A DNA stretch of 64,000 bases from Oenanthe sinensis (GCA_028671895.1 CM053809.1:4447501-4511500); one strand, 5' to 3'. Counted from the stretch's first letter, positions 22,064 to 35,051 are shown. Made by a program: numbers and translations. Notes: generated by a model from the sequence alone, not told the origin.

Positions 22064-23881
22064 TGTTGGGTCCCGAAGTATTGTAGAAGGGGGGTTGAAT
22101 ACGATACTCACAATAATTTAAATTCTTTTCTGAATTTGCGGATAAATAAATTATTACTTCAGAGTGGGTTTGGCCATTTGTAGTGTTTAGGTGAACTGCC
22201 TACTAATTTTTTGTGTTTATGAATAAATATTAAAGTTCTAGAAAATTAGCAAGTAATTATGGAGACAAGTTTCCGGGAATATATCTTTCATATATAAACC
22301 AGAGGGGTGCTACACCCAGTTAAAAATATAACTGGCTTCCAAAGAATAAATTAGTTCTTTGCTACTAACACAAAAATATTAGGCTCAGTTCCTATACAAA
22401 TATATCTAAATTAGTACAAGGAAAAACTGAGTCCGTATGGAGTGATATCTAGGAGCCTTGAGCATTTTTCGTTAAAGAACTGGGTCCTAATATCTGACCA
22501 GGAGCAAGGTATGGGTGTGTATAAATTATATATTCTTGCCACAACCATGGCAGTAGCTCTCTACATTTTTGTGTTGTTGGAGAAGACGACTCTTCAATTT
22601 GATTGGTGTAGACTTTAAATCAAATAAAGTAGGCTGCTTGAATTTGATTGGCTGAGGGCTAAGTGGCGCCTTACACAGCTGATATACAGGGGAGGCGCAA
22701 CTTACCAGTTGTTTGATTAATATATTAAGGAAAGTAAGTGGCGCCAGTACAGGGAGTATACTGGGGAGGCGCCACTTAAAACTTTAACTAATATATTTAT
22801 TTAGCTGCAAGTGGCGCCACTACAGGGGAAGCACAGGGGAGGCGCCACATAACAAATGCCTTAAGAAATATATGATTGTTTGTGGCACGTGAAATAAGTT
22901 TGTGGCGCTGTACTATTTATGTGGTCAAAGTGCAAGTTGGTCAATGCACTTTGACTCTCTTTTCATTGCTTCATTGAAGTTCCCCAACTTCCATTTCTTG
23001 TATCAAAGTCTTGTCACATTACACCCTGTACCCTGAGCTATTTCCGTTCTTCGACTGTAGTTCAGAAACTTACACTTTTCGTACCAAGGTTGTGACACTT
23101 TGCACCCTGCACCCTTTGAGCTGTTTAGCTGTTTGGCTGTAGCCTCTACAAATTACTTTTTGTACCTTAATAAATAACCGTTCTTTCCAGGTACGTTCTT
23201 CAACTTAACAATTCTTCTATAGTTAATACTCAGATTCCTTTCACAAACTGTTGACGCCTAGTGCAACTGGTCTGGTTCACAGACGACTAACTTCGATCCA
23301 GGTCTTCGTATTATAGCATTACTTGCATTGTTAAGTTTGCAGCAACTTCATTGCTTCGAACACTGACTGTCAATAAACATTGTAACTTCACTGGAATCTT
23401 TTCTGGTACTTAGACAACGTTTCCATTACTACCACAGTCTTGAATACTTCATTCTCTGTTCTTCACTGACGCTTGAATATATAACTGAACTTCTTTCAGT
23501 AAGTATAACTCCAAGACTGCAGCTGTCTTCTTTAACCTTTGTCTTTACCCTTCTGGATTCCTATGCTTCGAACACTATCTATCTTCAATCAATGTTAATA
23601 CATTGAAATCTTCTCGTGACACTTCTATACTGAATCTTTAACACTTCTGAAACCCTGAAAGTCTTTACACATTATTCTTCACTGAGGCTTGAACATATTA
23701 ATGAACTTCTCTCAATGACCTGTATTAGACTTCAAAACTCCTTCTAATGTCTTGATTCACTGTATCTGCCTTGTCTTCATTTCTTCCTGATTTCTGTGTA
23801 GGCGTAGTATTATTTACCTGTCATGTTCTAGTGTTGAGTTATCACGATTACTATTTATACAACTTCGTAATCTCACCAACA
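22064..23881 (-). repeat. Element C 3' LTR
   Basis: On the - strand it begins TGTTGGTGAGATTACGAAG and ends GGGACCCAACA after a C run; 1,818 bp. The span 22670-22860 carries five exact GTGGCGCC/GGCGCCAC words arranged as inverted pairs. The clearest is TAAGTGGCGCC facing GGCGCCACTTA across about 20 bases (22735-22780). A G-box CACGTG core follows near 22890. The LTR backbone is shared with F and partly with A (GAACCAGACCAGTTGCA at about 23265-23280). Confidence 0.92.
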
Positions 23882-23896
23882 ATCTCCCCCTATTTG
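23882..23896 (-). other. Polypurine tract of element C
   Basis: Reverse strand CAAATAGGGGGAGAT directly before the 3' LTR. Three more CTWAGGGGGAGA tracts lie inside the element at about 24231-24243, 24447-24459 and 24605-24616. Confidence 0.9.
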
Positions 23897-26800
23897 ATTG
23901 TTAAACTTAGCAACCAAATCCCATAGAGAGGATAACTCAACTAATAACTAGAAAAAGTAATCGTCCGAGACTTGTAAATAATGCTACTGATTTTTCTGGA
24001 TCAGATTCTGCATTTCCAGAATTCTTGTTGCACTGAAATGAAAGATGTTTGTTCCTCTAACACTGAACTGATATTCATGTAGTATCATCTTCATTTCTGT
24101 CTATTTGAGCTTTCTCTGCTTCAAAATCCTTCATAGTTTGAACTTAAAGAATTTATCATGAACAGAGCTTCATAAGAATTAGATTCATGGGAACGTCTTC
24201 TATTGAACATATAACATAGCTCAAATAATGTTCTCCCCCTAAGAATGTGATTCTTCTTCTTTCTCTTCTTCTCCCTTTAGATAATCAATGGAAATGTCAA
24301 TTCTTATCTGTACTTTCCACTTGGATGAGGAATCCTCTATTGATAAATCCTTTCAAGTATATGATACAGTTTCTTGATTCTCCCATATTCTGTTGTTTCC
24401 CATCAAGATCAGAAGATAAGATTTTCTTTTTCTTTCAGTCTAAAATCTCCCCCTAAGGATATTAACTTCTTCCAAGGATACGAACCCCTTTTTCTAAGGA
24501 TCTTCCCTTAAGGATCCAGGATACGAACCCTTTTAGAATATTAACTTTTCCCAAGTACGAAGATAAGACTTTATTAACTTCTCCTTTTTCTTCCTCCTAT
24601 AACTTCTCCCCCTTAGTTGAGGAATCCTCCAATGGCCCATTGTTTGAATGGTTTGTCTTCCAAAAAAGGTTCTCGTCTGTCATTGATTGGGAAAAATATA
24701 GTAACTTTTCTTTCAGAAGTAGCAAGTAGCAAGGGTAAGTGTTTGGCTTATGGTTTCCTCACTTCTACTACGTTCTGTTGGTGTTTACACTTTAGTATTG
24801 AGCATTTTAAGTGTTTCTCTCTTTCTCTCCCTATCTCTCACTCAAGTGTATCTCTCCCTCACTTTCACTTAAGTGTTTCTCTCTCTCACTTTCACTCTGC
24901 ATTTCAAATATAGCCTTTTGTACCTGCAAGTGAAATCCGTCAATTCATTCATATTCTCATCACCTGATTCATCAATATGAACTGAATCACTATCAAGTGG
25001 AGAATTGCCTCGTTGAGATGTTTTTGATCTTTCATGCATAAGCACTGTCTCAGCACCAGACTCAATAGCAATTGCTAAATCACTGTCTAGTGGAGCCTCA
25101 CCTCTTTGAGATGGGTTATCCCAAGATTTAAATCTTTTAGGGAATCCTGCCTTGTTCTATCAAGGAGTTGCCTCACACCTTCTCCGTAAATGGGAGGTGG
25201 ACATTCCTTTTCAGGATCTGGAAATGTTCCTTCCAGGAGGGTCAACGTAGTAGACAATGTAATGAATGGAAAATTAGAGTCTACGTTTCCCTCATAACCC
25301 AATGACGGGAATTTTGTATAAAATACCCTATTTGACTCATCCGAAGAATTCTTGTCAAGCAGTTGCCTCTCAAGCCCAGATAAATCTGAACAAGAGATCT
25401 CCCTTACGGGATGCAGAAGTTTAACTTCTGTTTGAGGTAGATACATTGGACAATGTAATGTATGGCTAGAGTCTGTATCTCCTCTAAATGCCTATACCTC
25501 TCACTGTGCACGCCTTGCAATGTGTTCCTAGAATTTATCTGTTTAGGCTTACCATCAGCGTGAGTACCAATGGTGTGCTTGACTCATTACAAGATGCTCT
25601 GGCTGACAAGCGAATTTCAATGGACTCACCCTATTGAGAGAATGTTTCCAGAGACAGTTTTATTGCCTTTTCAGCTCTGCATCCTTTTGAGAAGATGCAG
25701 ATGAGCTTACAGTTACCTCAGTTATATACTACTTTACTTCTCTGGAGGTAGAGCTGTGGGTGCACTTCCGACTTCATCCTTATTTGCTGCATCAAGTGCA
25801 GTTTCTCCCTTATCAACCTCTAACTAACATGTGTTCCTTATATCTCCAAGGGTTAATATATGGAAGTGGATGAACGAGTGTTTGGTATTATGGCCTGGGT
25901 AAGAGATTGATGGATTTTCAACCTCTTGGCTAGCTTCTGTAGCCACTGGGGGCTAAACGGAAAGAATCAATTAAGATTAAAAGATAATCACCTTAACATT
26001 CCAAAATATATTTTTCATCCCAATGAGAAGGAAAAATATAATAAAGAATGGTAATAGATTGCATTAAATCACTTTTAGTAAAAGAGTTTTGTCGGTTCTA
26101 AAGATTTATCATTTAAGAACATGATACCAATAGAAATTTTCTTTAAGATACTTATCCCATAATAAAACGCGAGAATGTGTATCAGAGAAAAATTCTATCC
26201 CTTATGAATTTCTAATAAGGCAAACTTCTCATAATAAAACGCAGGAATTTATAACAAAGAAGAAATTCAACTCTCTTACCAAATTCTATCTCAATAAAAT
26301 GACTCTTTTCCTTTATAACCTAGCACTGTACGTTTTGAAAATAGTTTTGCAAAACATCCTTATCAGATAGAGGACTATGATTTTCCGACTCATAATGCAG
26401 TTATGATTTACATCATTTTCGTCCACCTAATAGTATCCCCGACTTAAAATAAAAACATGACAATTGGGGTGGATGTATGCTTAACAATACAGTACTAGGC
26501 CTTCAAAGCAACAATCATTGTTTTGGTACTACGAATCAATGTGAAACATACATTGAAACAAATATTTAAAAACAAATTATTTTACAAGTGATTGGTACCT
26601 CGAAGTTAAAACAATTTCTCCGAATAAAATAGCAGTCACGAAGTTTCTACCACTTTACAAGGAAAAATTAAGAGAGAAAAAGCTTTTAAAGATATAACTT
26701 TTAAAACTAGCTTTTGGGAGAGGATAAAATATTTTGAGATTTAAAGAAAGATTATCCTCAAAAAAAGTTTAATTCACACCCTAGGATTTAGAAATCAAAG

Positions 26801-27979
26801 TAGGGCTGTAAATCAAAAGATTTTCAAAAGAGAAGTTTTGAAAAAGAATATTTAAGTTTTCTTATCTAAAACTGATAGAAAAATGAATGTATCTTTGAAT
26901 AAAACATTTTGAAAAAGAAATAGACAAGAGTTTCTTTTTAATACATTCAAGTTTAAAATTCAGTCGAAGAAAGAAAACTAATATTAATACTTATGTAATA
27001 CTAAACAGTTACCACAAACATGCATATATAAATCAAATAACATGTGGCAATTATTCAGTAGAACAATAAGCATTATAGCATATTTTTATTATTAGTGATT
27101 TCAGATAAATAACTTGTGTTATCACTAATATTTAAAAATATCACAATTAATTGCACGCTGATACCAATTATTCGATATTTATCAATAATTTCAAGATGCA
27201 AGAAATTGTGCTTCTTATATTTTATCAAATCAAAATTATGAAACTGATAATCATTGTATTGCTTCAATCCATAATTTTAATAGAATAAAATAATTTCACT
27301 AAATACTAAAATATTTATAAGATTGAATATTAGCATCTAACTTCCTACACTATATCTAATAATTGTCACTCTAGCATATTACAATTATACTCATAACAAT
27401 TATTATTGATATATTTAAGCTCGAGAAAATAGTTGAATAGAAATTCACAAGTCCTTTAAATATAGACATTTAACACTTGTGTTCATAATTGCAACTTCTC
27501 GCAACAAAAACAAATTTAGAAATATTTTCTAAGTATATAAAATATTGAGAATTTTATACACATAACTTAGAAAATACTTCGTCTTCCAATATTAGTGAGT
27601 TTTGAAATATGAATTAATTACTTAGAACAGAAATTCTAAATACTGTCACTAATATCAAAAGTATCAAAATTATTTGTAACAAAATATTTAAGAATATCAG
27701 AGCAAAATATCAGAGCAATTAAGCAAGACATCTTGACTAATACTTATCAAATATTTAACATGCAAATAATTATGCTTCTAACTTATGCTAAATAATTTAA
27801 CTACCACTTATATATATTGCATTGTAAGCATGATAATTAAACTAGTAGCAATAAGCATGAGGTACTGGATTTAAAATAAATTCACAAGTCCTTTAAATAT
27901 GGAAAATTTAATACTTGTGAACTCGTTTGAGAATTCATTGCAGATGAGATTTCCAACAAATATGATATATAAATAATAT
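23897..27979 (-). other. Element C 3' internal region (ORF3 relic and AT-rich spacer)
   Basis: Four kilobases between the RNase H tail and the purine tract. About 25950-27980 is AT-rich spacer without coding sign. About 24640-25950 holds an eroded coding-like relic. The part 24565-28090 is repeated in inverted orientation at 1-3720. The C word GTGGCGCC is not seen here. Confidence 0.7.
25087..25446 (-). pseudogene. Unrecognised open frame in the C 3' region, probable ORF3 relic
   Basis: A 119-codon open frame with ordinary amino-acid composition (LSGLERQLLDKNSSDESNRV, later PPPIYGEGVRQLLDRTRQ). I do not recognise it. It lies where ORF3 sits in the other elements, and the inverted copy C' carries the same sequence broken by stops at about 2860-3180. 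That argues for a decaying element gene and not a host gene. I see no membrane segment or motif. Confidence 0.35.
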
Positions 27980-29200
27980 CCCAAGTTCACTAACCAACTT
28001 AGACAAAATGAATTCATCAAGTTGTTTAACAAATATCTGCAATTTATTCTACAAAGGACAATCTCGAAAGAAATGAGACCCGGTGTCCATGAGCTTGTTC
28101 CTTAAGTGGTATCGAGAGATCAACAGAGTTGTTGAAGTTGACAGCTTCTAGGAATGACTTCCCTGTCTTTCTTACAACCTACATTATCTATATCTATATA
28201 GCCAATTAGGTTAAACCTATTATCTTCAGGGTTCCAGATTCCAAGAATTGGTGATCCCCTAAGATATCTAACAATTCATAACTTAGCTATAAGATAAGAT
28301 TCTCTAGTATCCACTTGGAAACTTGCACATAGGCATATCGAGAATAAAATATATGGTCTTTATGCACTTGAATAAGTAATGAGCTGATCATACCTCTATA
28401 GCTTGTCACTTCAGTTCATATACCTGATTTGCCCTGATCAAGCTTAGTGGTCTGTTGGAAAGTAGTCTTGGCGGGTCTAGAATCTTCTAAATTGCGCATC
28501 TTCAAAAGATCCGTAACTTACTTTAATTGCCATTATTCTTTTAAATTACTTGTAATCTAAAAAGAATTGCAACTCTTCCAATATGTTCATTTTGTACCTA
28601 CTCTGCATTTACTTAACAAATATCTCTTGCCAAGTTTTCATTAGTAGACCCACATATAATATAATCATGGTATACTTGCACATATATTATATTGTGTGTG
28701 CCTTGTATTCTAGAGAGATATATGTGTATAACGACTCTACCAAAATCATTTTCAAGTAATTAGTAGTTAGAGTGTCATACCATGTCCTTGACGATTTGCT
28801 TGAATCCCTAACTCTGTTAGGTCCTCATCTTGTTAGGCCCAATTGTTAGGTCCTAAGAGGATCAAGTCTCGTCTCTGTTGCTTGCTGTTAGATCTTGAAA
28901 GTCCCGAAGATTCTGTTTCCATCATCGTCGATACCTTCTACTTGATAGTAACCTGTAACAACCAGTTTGGCTTTGTCCCTCATAACAATGCCAATAGTCA
29001 TCCAGTTTCTGTGAACCCTTACTGTACCAATTTCAGCTTCGACTTTAGTGGTCTGGGTTCCAGCTTCAGTAGATTCTGCCTTTGAACTAATTGAGATCAT
29101 CTTGCATTGCAATCACCCAATCTGGATCAATCAGTGCATCTTCATTATTCTTTGGAATACCAATTATTGAATGTTCGGTCCCAAAAAAAATATGTTCATC
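27980..29200 (-). pseudogene. pol: Element C Pol relic (RT to RNase H), heavily eroded
   Basis: Fragments in shifting frames on the - strand: PDWVIAMQ (about 29110), a decayed ARLVAKGYSQVEGIDYDE block (VVTGYYQVEGIDDDGN, about 28900), SYRGMISSLL (about 28400), CLCASFQVDTRESYLIA (about 28310), RYLRGSPILGIW (about 28240) and the LDEFILSKLVSELG tail (about 27985-28030). Protease and integrase are absent. The decay is far greater than the LTR divergence would predict. Confidence 0.8.
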
Positions 29201-29262
29201 TTGATTAGCACTTCTAGCCTTTACTCAAAATCCAGTTTACTAAGAACTAGACTCCAGGAATG

Positions 29263-30386
29263 ACTTTGACTAATATATTTATTTAGCTGCAAGTGGCGCC
29301 ACTACAGGGGAAGCACAAGGGAGGCGCCACATAACAAATGCCTTAAGAAATATATGATTGTTTGTGGCACGTGAAATAAGTTTGTGGTGCTGTACTGTTT
29401 ATGTGGTCAAAGTGCAAGTTGGTCACTGCACTTTCACTCTCTTTTCATTGCTTGATTGAAGTTCTCCAACTTCCATTTCTTGTATCAAAGTCTTGTCACA
29501 TTACACCCTGTACCCTGAGCTATTTCCGTTCTTCGACTATAGTTCAGAAACTTACACTTTTCGTACCAAGGTTGTGACACTTTGCACCCTGCACCTTTTG
29601 AGCTGTTTAGCTGTTTGGCTGTTAGCTGTTTAGCTGTTTGGCTGTAGCCTCTACAAATTACTTTTTATACCTTAATAAATAACCGTTCTTTCCAGGTACG
29701 TTCTTCAACTTAACAATTCTTCTATAGTTAATACTCAGATTCCTTTCACAAACTGCTGACGCCTAGTGCAACTGGTCTGGTTCACAGACGACTAACTTCG
29801 ATCCAGGTCTTCATATTATAGCCTTACTTGCATTGTTAAGTTTGGAGCAACTTCATTGCTTCGAACACTAACTGTCAATAAACATTGTAACTTCACTGGA
29901 ATCTTTTCTGGTACTTAGACAACGTCTCCATTACTACCACAATCTTGAATACTTCGTTCTCTGTTCTTCACTGACGCTTGAACATATAACTGAACTTCTT
30001 TCAGTGAGTATAACTCCAAGACTGCAGCTGTCTTCTTTAACCTTTATCTTTACCCTTCTAGATTCCTATGCTTCGAACACTGTCTATCTTCAATCAATGC
30101 TAATACACTGAAATCTTCTCGTGACACTTCTATACTGAATCTTTAACACTTCTGAAATACTGAAAGTCTTTACACATTATTCTTTACTGAGGCTTGAACA
30201 TATTAATGAACTTCTCTCAATGACCTGTATTAGACTTCAAAACTCCTTCTAATGTCTTGATTCACTGTATCTGCCTTGTCTTCATTTCTTCCTGATTTCT
30301 GTGTAGGCGTAGTATTATTTACCTGTCCTGTTCTAGTGTTGAGTTATCACGATTACTATTTATACAGCTTCGTAATCTCACCAACA
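29263..30386 (-). repeat. Element C 5' LTR, truncated
   Basis: Matches 22781-23881 in the same orientation, so it is the first ~1.1 kb of the LTR. The downstream third, with most of the GGCGCC inverted pairs, and the primer site are lost. A 24-bp duplication of AGCTGTTTAGCTGTTTGGCT lies near 29600-29645. Confidence 0.9.
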
Positions 30387-30391
30387 AGAAC
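30387..30391. repeat. Target-site duplication of C, right copy
   Basis: AGAAC, identical to 22059-22063. Confidence 0.9.
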
Positions 30392-32400
30392 CACAATCCC
30401 TAACAGACACCTATAGCAGATTTCAGAAGTTGCTAAATGGATTGAAGCTATATGGTAGGGTTTAAGCAAGTGAGGATACAAATCTAAAATTTCTTAGATC
30501 TCTTCCAAAGGAATGTAAACCAATGACTATTTCCATTAGACAATCTCAATACTTGAATGATTATACTCTTGAGAAATTTTATGGTATTCTCAAGACATAT
30601 GAGTTGGAAATCCAACAAGATGAGGAGATTGAGAAGAATCAAAGAAAAAAGAAAATTGTGGCTTTGTTGGTAAAGGGAAATGAAGAGAAGAAGGAAACTG
30701 GCTGTGTAGAAGTTTCTGTCATGGTGGCTGATGATGCTGTTGAAGAATCATTCAAAGGTAAGGGCAAGTGTGAAGAAATTGAAGCATGCTCCAAGATGAT
30801 TTGGATGAGATTGAAGAGCACCTTGCATTTCTGTGAAGGAAGTTTTCAAAGCTAAAATTCAAGAGGAATCCAAATGCTCAAAGGCCTGGACGGGGTTTAG
30901 AAGTAATGATCAAAACAAAAATTTGGTTGATAGATCAAAATTCAAATGCTTTAACTGTGGATTGGCTGGTCATTTGTCAAAAGAGTGGAGAAAGCCAAAA
31001 CAAGAAAAAGCAAAGTCATATGATGGTATTGATTACAAGAAGAAATACTTTGACCTTCTTAAACAAAAAGAAAAGGCTTTTGTTACTGAAGAGAAGGACT
31101 GGACTGCTGAGGACAGTGATTCTGAAGAGTTTATCAATCTAGCTCTAATGGCCAACTATGAAGATGAAGAAGCTAGTTCATCATCAAATCAGGTACTAGA
31201 TACTAACTTTTCTGAACTTATAAAAGATGAATGCAATAGTGCCATTAATGAAATGTCTAATGAACTGTACAATTTGCATGTCACTTTAAAAACTCTAAAC
31301 AAAGAAAATCTCAAGTTAAAAAACACCATTGATTCCTTAACTGAGAGGAATGTTTTTCTTGAAAATGAACTTGTGTGTTTAGAAAGATTCAAGCAGGAAA
31401 GTAAGGATACTAGAGATGAACTAGTGAATAGTTTAAAAAGAGAAGAATTGTTAAAAGAATAATTAGCTAAAGAAATTGAAACCATTAACAAATGGAATAG
31501 GTCTGCTAAAATTGCCAAACAAATCATTGATATTTAGGGTTTAGATACTCTAGAAGAATCCCCTAAATCAATAGGCAAGACATTGGCTGATACTTCAATG
31601 GATAAAGATCAATCGACTGTTAATCCATCATCAACTGATATGGATTATCAATCGATTGATACTGAATCATCAATCGACAATTAAATCATCAATGGCTAAT
31701 AAGAAGAATAATTTTAGCACTCATATTAAGTTTGTTAAGGAAACCAAATATCAAGTTGAGGCTAAGGTTGAGAAGATCAACATAGGTAGCTTATCCAAGA
31801 AATAATTGAAAGCAAAATTAGAAGAGATATCACCTGTGGAAATTATCCAACCTAAGTCTAAGAAAAAGAAGAAGAATAGGAATGGAAAAGTGGGCATAAA
31901 TAAGCACAACAATTATACTACTGATATGTATGAACCTAGAAAGGTGTGTGCTAAATGTGGTAGTGTAAATCATTTGTCTATGCAATGCAAGAAAGAAAAG
32001 AACTCTATATCTTTAAATGATTTAAATGCACATGTCATGTTTGCGAATGTCATGCTTACCAATCCTATGCTCATGAATGCCATGTCTTCTAATTTAGTTG
32101 TACCTAATGTCCATATGCCCTATGCACAAGCTCCATACATGTATAATCCTTTCTTTGCATGTGCAAATATGAACATGCGTGGAATGCCATGGAACATGCC
32201 TAATTTAGATAATGAAATGCATGGAAATTCTGTCATGAGTTCCAAGGTGTCTAAGCCACAAAAGCCAACTCCCAAAGTTAAAGTGGATCTAAACCCACTA
32301 AGGATGGATTGTGTGATGCCAGCCAAAAGGGAAAATAAAGGAAAGCATCATTCAAATCAAAGTCTGAATCATCAATTGACAAGCCTTTGGAATTATTGTA
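30392..32400 (+). pseudogene. gag: Element D Gag, truncated and broken
   Basis: It opens mid-protein with SLTDTYSRFQKLLNGLKLYG, a stop (near 30463), then FLRSLPKECKPMTISIRQ and LEKFYGILKTYELEIQQDEE. Frameshifts near 30790 and 30895 follow. The first zinc knuckle reads CFNCGLAGHLSKEW (about 30950), with Trp in place of the last zinc-binding Cys. A coiled-coil part (31230-31460) ends in a stop; after more stops a second knuckle CAKCGSVNHLSMQC lies at about 31950-31990. Near 32370 the sequence jumps straight into integrase, so the end of Gag, the protease and the pre-integrase module are deleted. Confidence 0.85.
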
Positions 32401-35051
32401 CATGGACTTATTTGGTCCAGTCAACATCTTGTCAATTTCCAAAAAGAAATATGCCTTAGTCATTGTAGATGACTTCACAAGATATACATGGGTATATTTC
32501 TTACACTATAAGGATGAGGCAAGTAAATTCATCATCAATCATATGAAGAATGTTGACAATGGCATTGAATGGAAGGTCAAGAAAATTAAAAGTGATAATG
32601 GTACTGAATTCAAGAATGCAACAACGAAAGAATTCTGTGAAGAAAAAGGTATCACTCATCATTTCTCTGTACCAAGAACTCCACAACAAAATGGAGTAGT
32701 TGAAAGGAAAAAAAGGACCTTGATTGAAGCTGCTAGAACTATGTTAGAAGAAGCAAAATTTCTTACATATTTCTGGGCAGAAGAAATTAATACTGCGTGT
32801 TACATTCAAAATATTTTCATGGTCAATCAACTTCAAATCAAAACACCATATCAGTTGATGAAGAAAGACAAGAAGCCAACAATTAATTTCCTTCATGTCT
32901 TGGATGCAAGTGCTTTAGTGAGAAATCAAGGTGAAAATCTGAGAAAATTTGAAGCCAAGGCTGATGAAGCTATATTTATTAGATATGGAATAATAACCAA
33001 AGCTTACAGAGTCTACAATATTAGATTGCACATTGTTATGGAATCTATGCATGTAGTCTTTGATGACAAGAAGATTCAAGAGTTGTTTGATGAAGGATTT
33101 CATGACCTATTGCACTTTAAAAATGAATCTACAAGCAATAGTGAAGATAGTAATGATGATGTGGAAATTTTAAGAAATCAAGAACCTAGAATCTCCCCAT
33201 CAATAGATAACTTATCAGTAACAATCATCAATCGAATGATAATACATCAATTGATAATCATTCGATGGATAACAACTCTACACAACAGTCTTCAAGAAGA
33301 GTGTCTATCTTAGGGGTAGGGTTATCAAATGATCAATCACATCACAATGATCATAACAATTCCAATGATCAAGAAGCATCATCATCGAGGACAAATTTAC
33401 CATCACAAAGGAAATGGACAAAAAGTCATCCCTTTGAATTGATTATTGGAAATGCAAATGATGATGTCAAAACTAGAAGTGCAACTCAAAATGAATGCTT
33501 GTATAGTAGCTTCATGTCTCAAGAAGAACCAAAAAGGATTGAAGAAGCCTTGAATGATCCTGATTGGATAATTGCTATGCAAGAAGAGTTGAATAAGTTT
33601 GAAAGAAACAAGGTATGGAAGCTGGTACCCAAACCAAAAAACAAGTCTGTTATTGGTACAAAATGGGTGTTCAGAAACAAAATGGATGAATCTGGTACAG
33701 TGATAAGGAATAAAGCAAGATTAGTGACAAAGGGCTACTCACAAGAAGAAGGCATAGATTTTGATGAAACATTTACACAGGTTACAAGGTTGGAAGCAAT
33801 CAGAATATTTCTAGCATATGCTGCTCATGCTAATTTCAAGGTGTATCAGATAGATGTGAAAAGTGATTTTCTCAATGGAGAACTAGAAGAAGAAGTATAT
33901 GTAGAAAAACCTCCTGGTTTCATTGATCCTGTTCATCCTAGATTTGTAAACTATCTTCTCAAGGCACTTTATGGATTGAAACAAGCACCTAGAACCTAGA
34001 ATGACACATTATCTAAATTCTTGATTGAGAATCACTCCACAAGAGGTACTGTTGATAAAACTCTCTTTCATAGAAATGTTAGTGGCTTTATGATTCTTGT
34101 TCAAATCTATGTAGATGACATTATTTTTGGCTCAACTAATGAGAAACTTTGTCAAAAGTTTGCTAAGTTGATGCAGAGTAAATATGAAATGAGCATGATG
34201 GGACAACTTACCTATTTTCTTGGTTTGTAAGTTAAACAAGTCAAAGATGGAATTTTCATAAGTCAAACCAAATATATTTCAGATTTATTAAAGAGATTTG
34301 ATTTAAATGAATGTTCTCCTGCAAAAACTCCTATGGCCACTGCAACTAAACTTGAAATGAACACTAAGGAAGCTAAAGTGGACATTTCAAGTTATAGAGA
34401 CATGATTGGCTCATTACTTTATTTAACTACAAGTAGGCCAGACATAATATTTGCTACATGTCTTTGTGCTAGGTTTCAGGCTGATCCTAGAGAATCTCAT
34501 TTGATTGCAATAAAAAGAATATTCAGATATCTCAAAGGAACTCCAAATCTTGGAATTTGGTACCCTAGAGATTCTGGATTTGATCTAATTGGTTATTCAG
34601 ATGCAGACTATGCAGGTTGCAGAATTGACAGAAAAAGTACTACAAGCACTTGTTAATTTTTAGGGAACAAGCTTGTATCATGGTTTAGCAAGAAACAAAA
34701 TTCAGTGTCTACATCCACTGCAGAAGCTGAATACATTGCAGCTGGAAGTTGCTGTGCACAAATTTTATGGATGAGGAATCAACTATTTGACTATGGGTTC
34801 AACATGAACAAAATTCCTATTTTCTGTGACAACACAAGTGCCATTGCAATAACAGAAAATCATATGCAACATTCCAGAACCAAGCATATTGACATAAGGT
34901 ATCACTTCATTAGGGAACATGTAATGAATAGACAGTTGAATTACATTTTGTCCCTAGTGAAAGACAACTTGCAGACATTTTTACCAAACCATTAGATGAA
35001 TCTACTTTCAATAAATTGGTCTGTGATTTAGGTATGCTTAATTATATTTAA
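32387..35051 (+). pseudogene. pol: Element D Pol (INT-RT-RNase H), protease deleted
   Basis: The integrase core is present: MDLFGPVNIL, KSDNGTEFKN and NGVVERKKRTL. A frameshift between about 33190 and 33265 precedes the RT: KWVFRNKMDE, ARLVTKGYSQEEGIDFDE, YVDDIIFGS (34110). RNase H shows GYSDADYAGC and STAEAEYIAAGSCC. Nonsense codons are TAG at 33997, TAA at about 34228 and TAA at 34654. The conserved residues in relatives are Trp, Gln and Gln, so all three fit C-to-T or G-to-A change. A one-base loss near 34932 breaks the tail, which otherwise reads to ADIFTKPLDESTFNKL and a stop at 35051. Confidence 0.88.

Larger units (their letters stand above)
22064..30386 (-). mobile_element. Element C: internally deleted SIRE-type copia element
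   Basis: This is an insertion on the - strand bounded by AGAAC duplications. It has a full 3' LTR (left), a purine tract, a long 3' internal region, a heavily eroded RT-RNase H relic and the first part of the 5' LTR (right). The rest of the 5' LTR, the primer site, gag, protease and integrase are missing. The overlapping parts of the two LTRs differ by only about 25-30 substitutions in 1.1 kb plus a 24-bp duplication, so the insertion is fairly young although its pol is badly decayed. It sits in the gag of element D, five bases from the B insertion point. Confidence 0.88.

Noticed and set aside
25087..25446. Possible host gene captured by element C
   Set aside because: It lies at the ORF3 position, has a stop-ridden copy in C' and shows no known motif; an element relic is simpler.
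28790..28870. GGACCTAACAATTGG-like sequence on the - strand, like an LTR end with primer site
   Set aside because: The primer match stops after ATTGG, and several GGACCTAACA repeats lie close together; no LTR body is attached.
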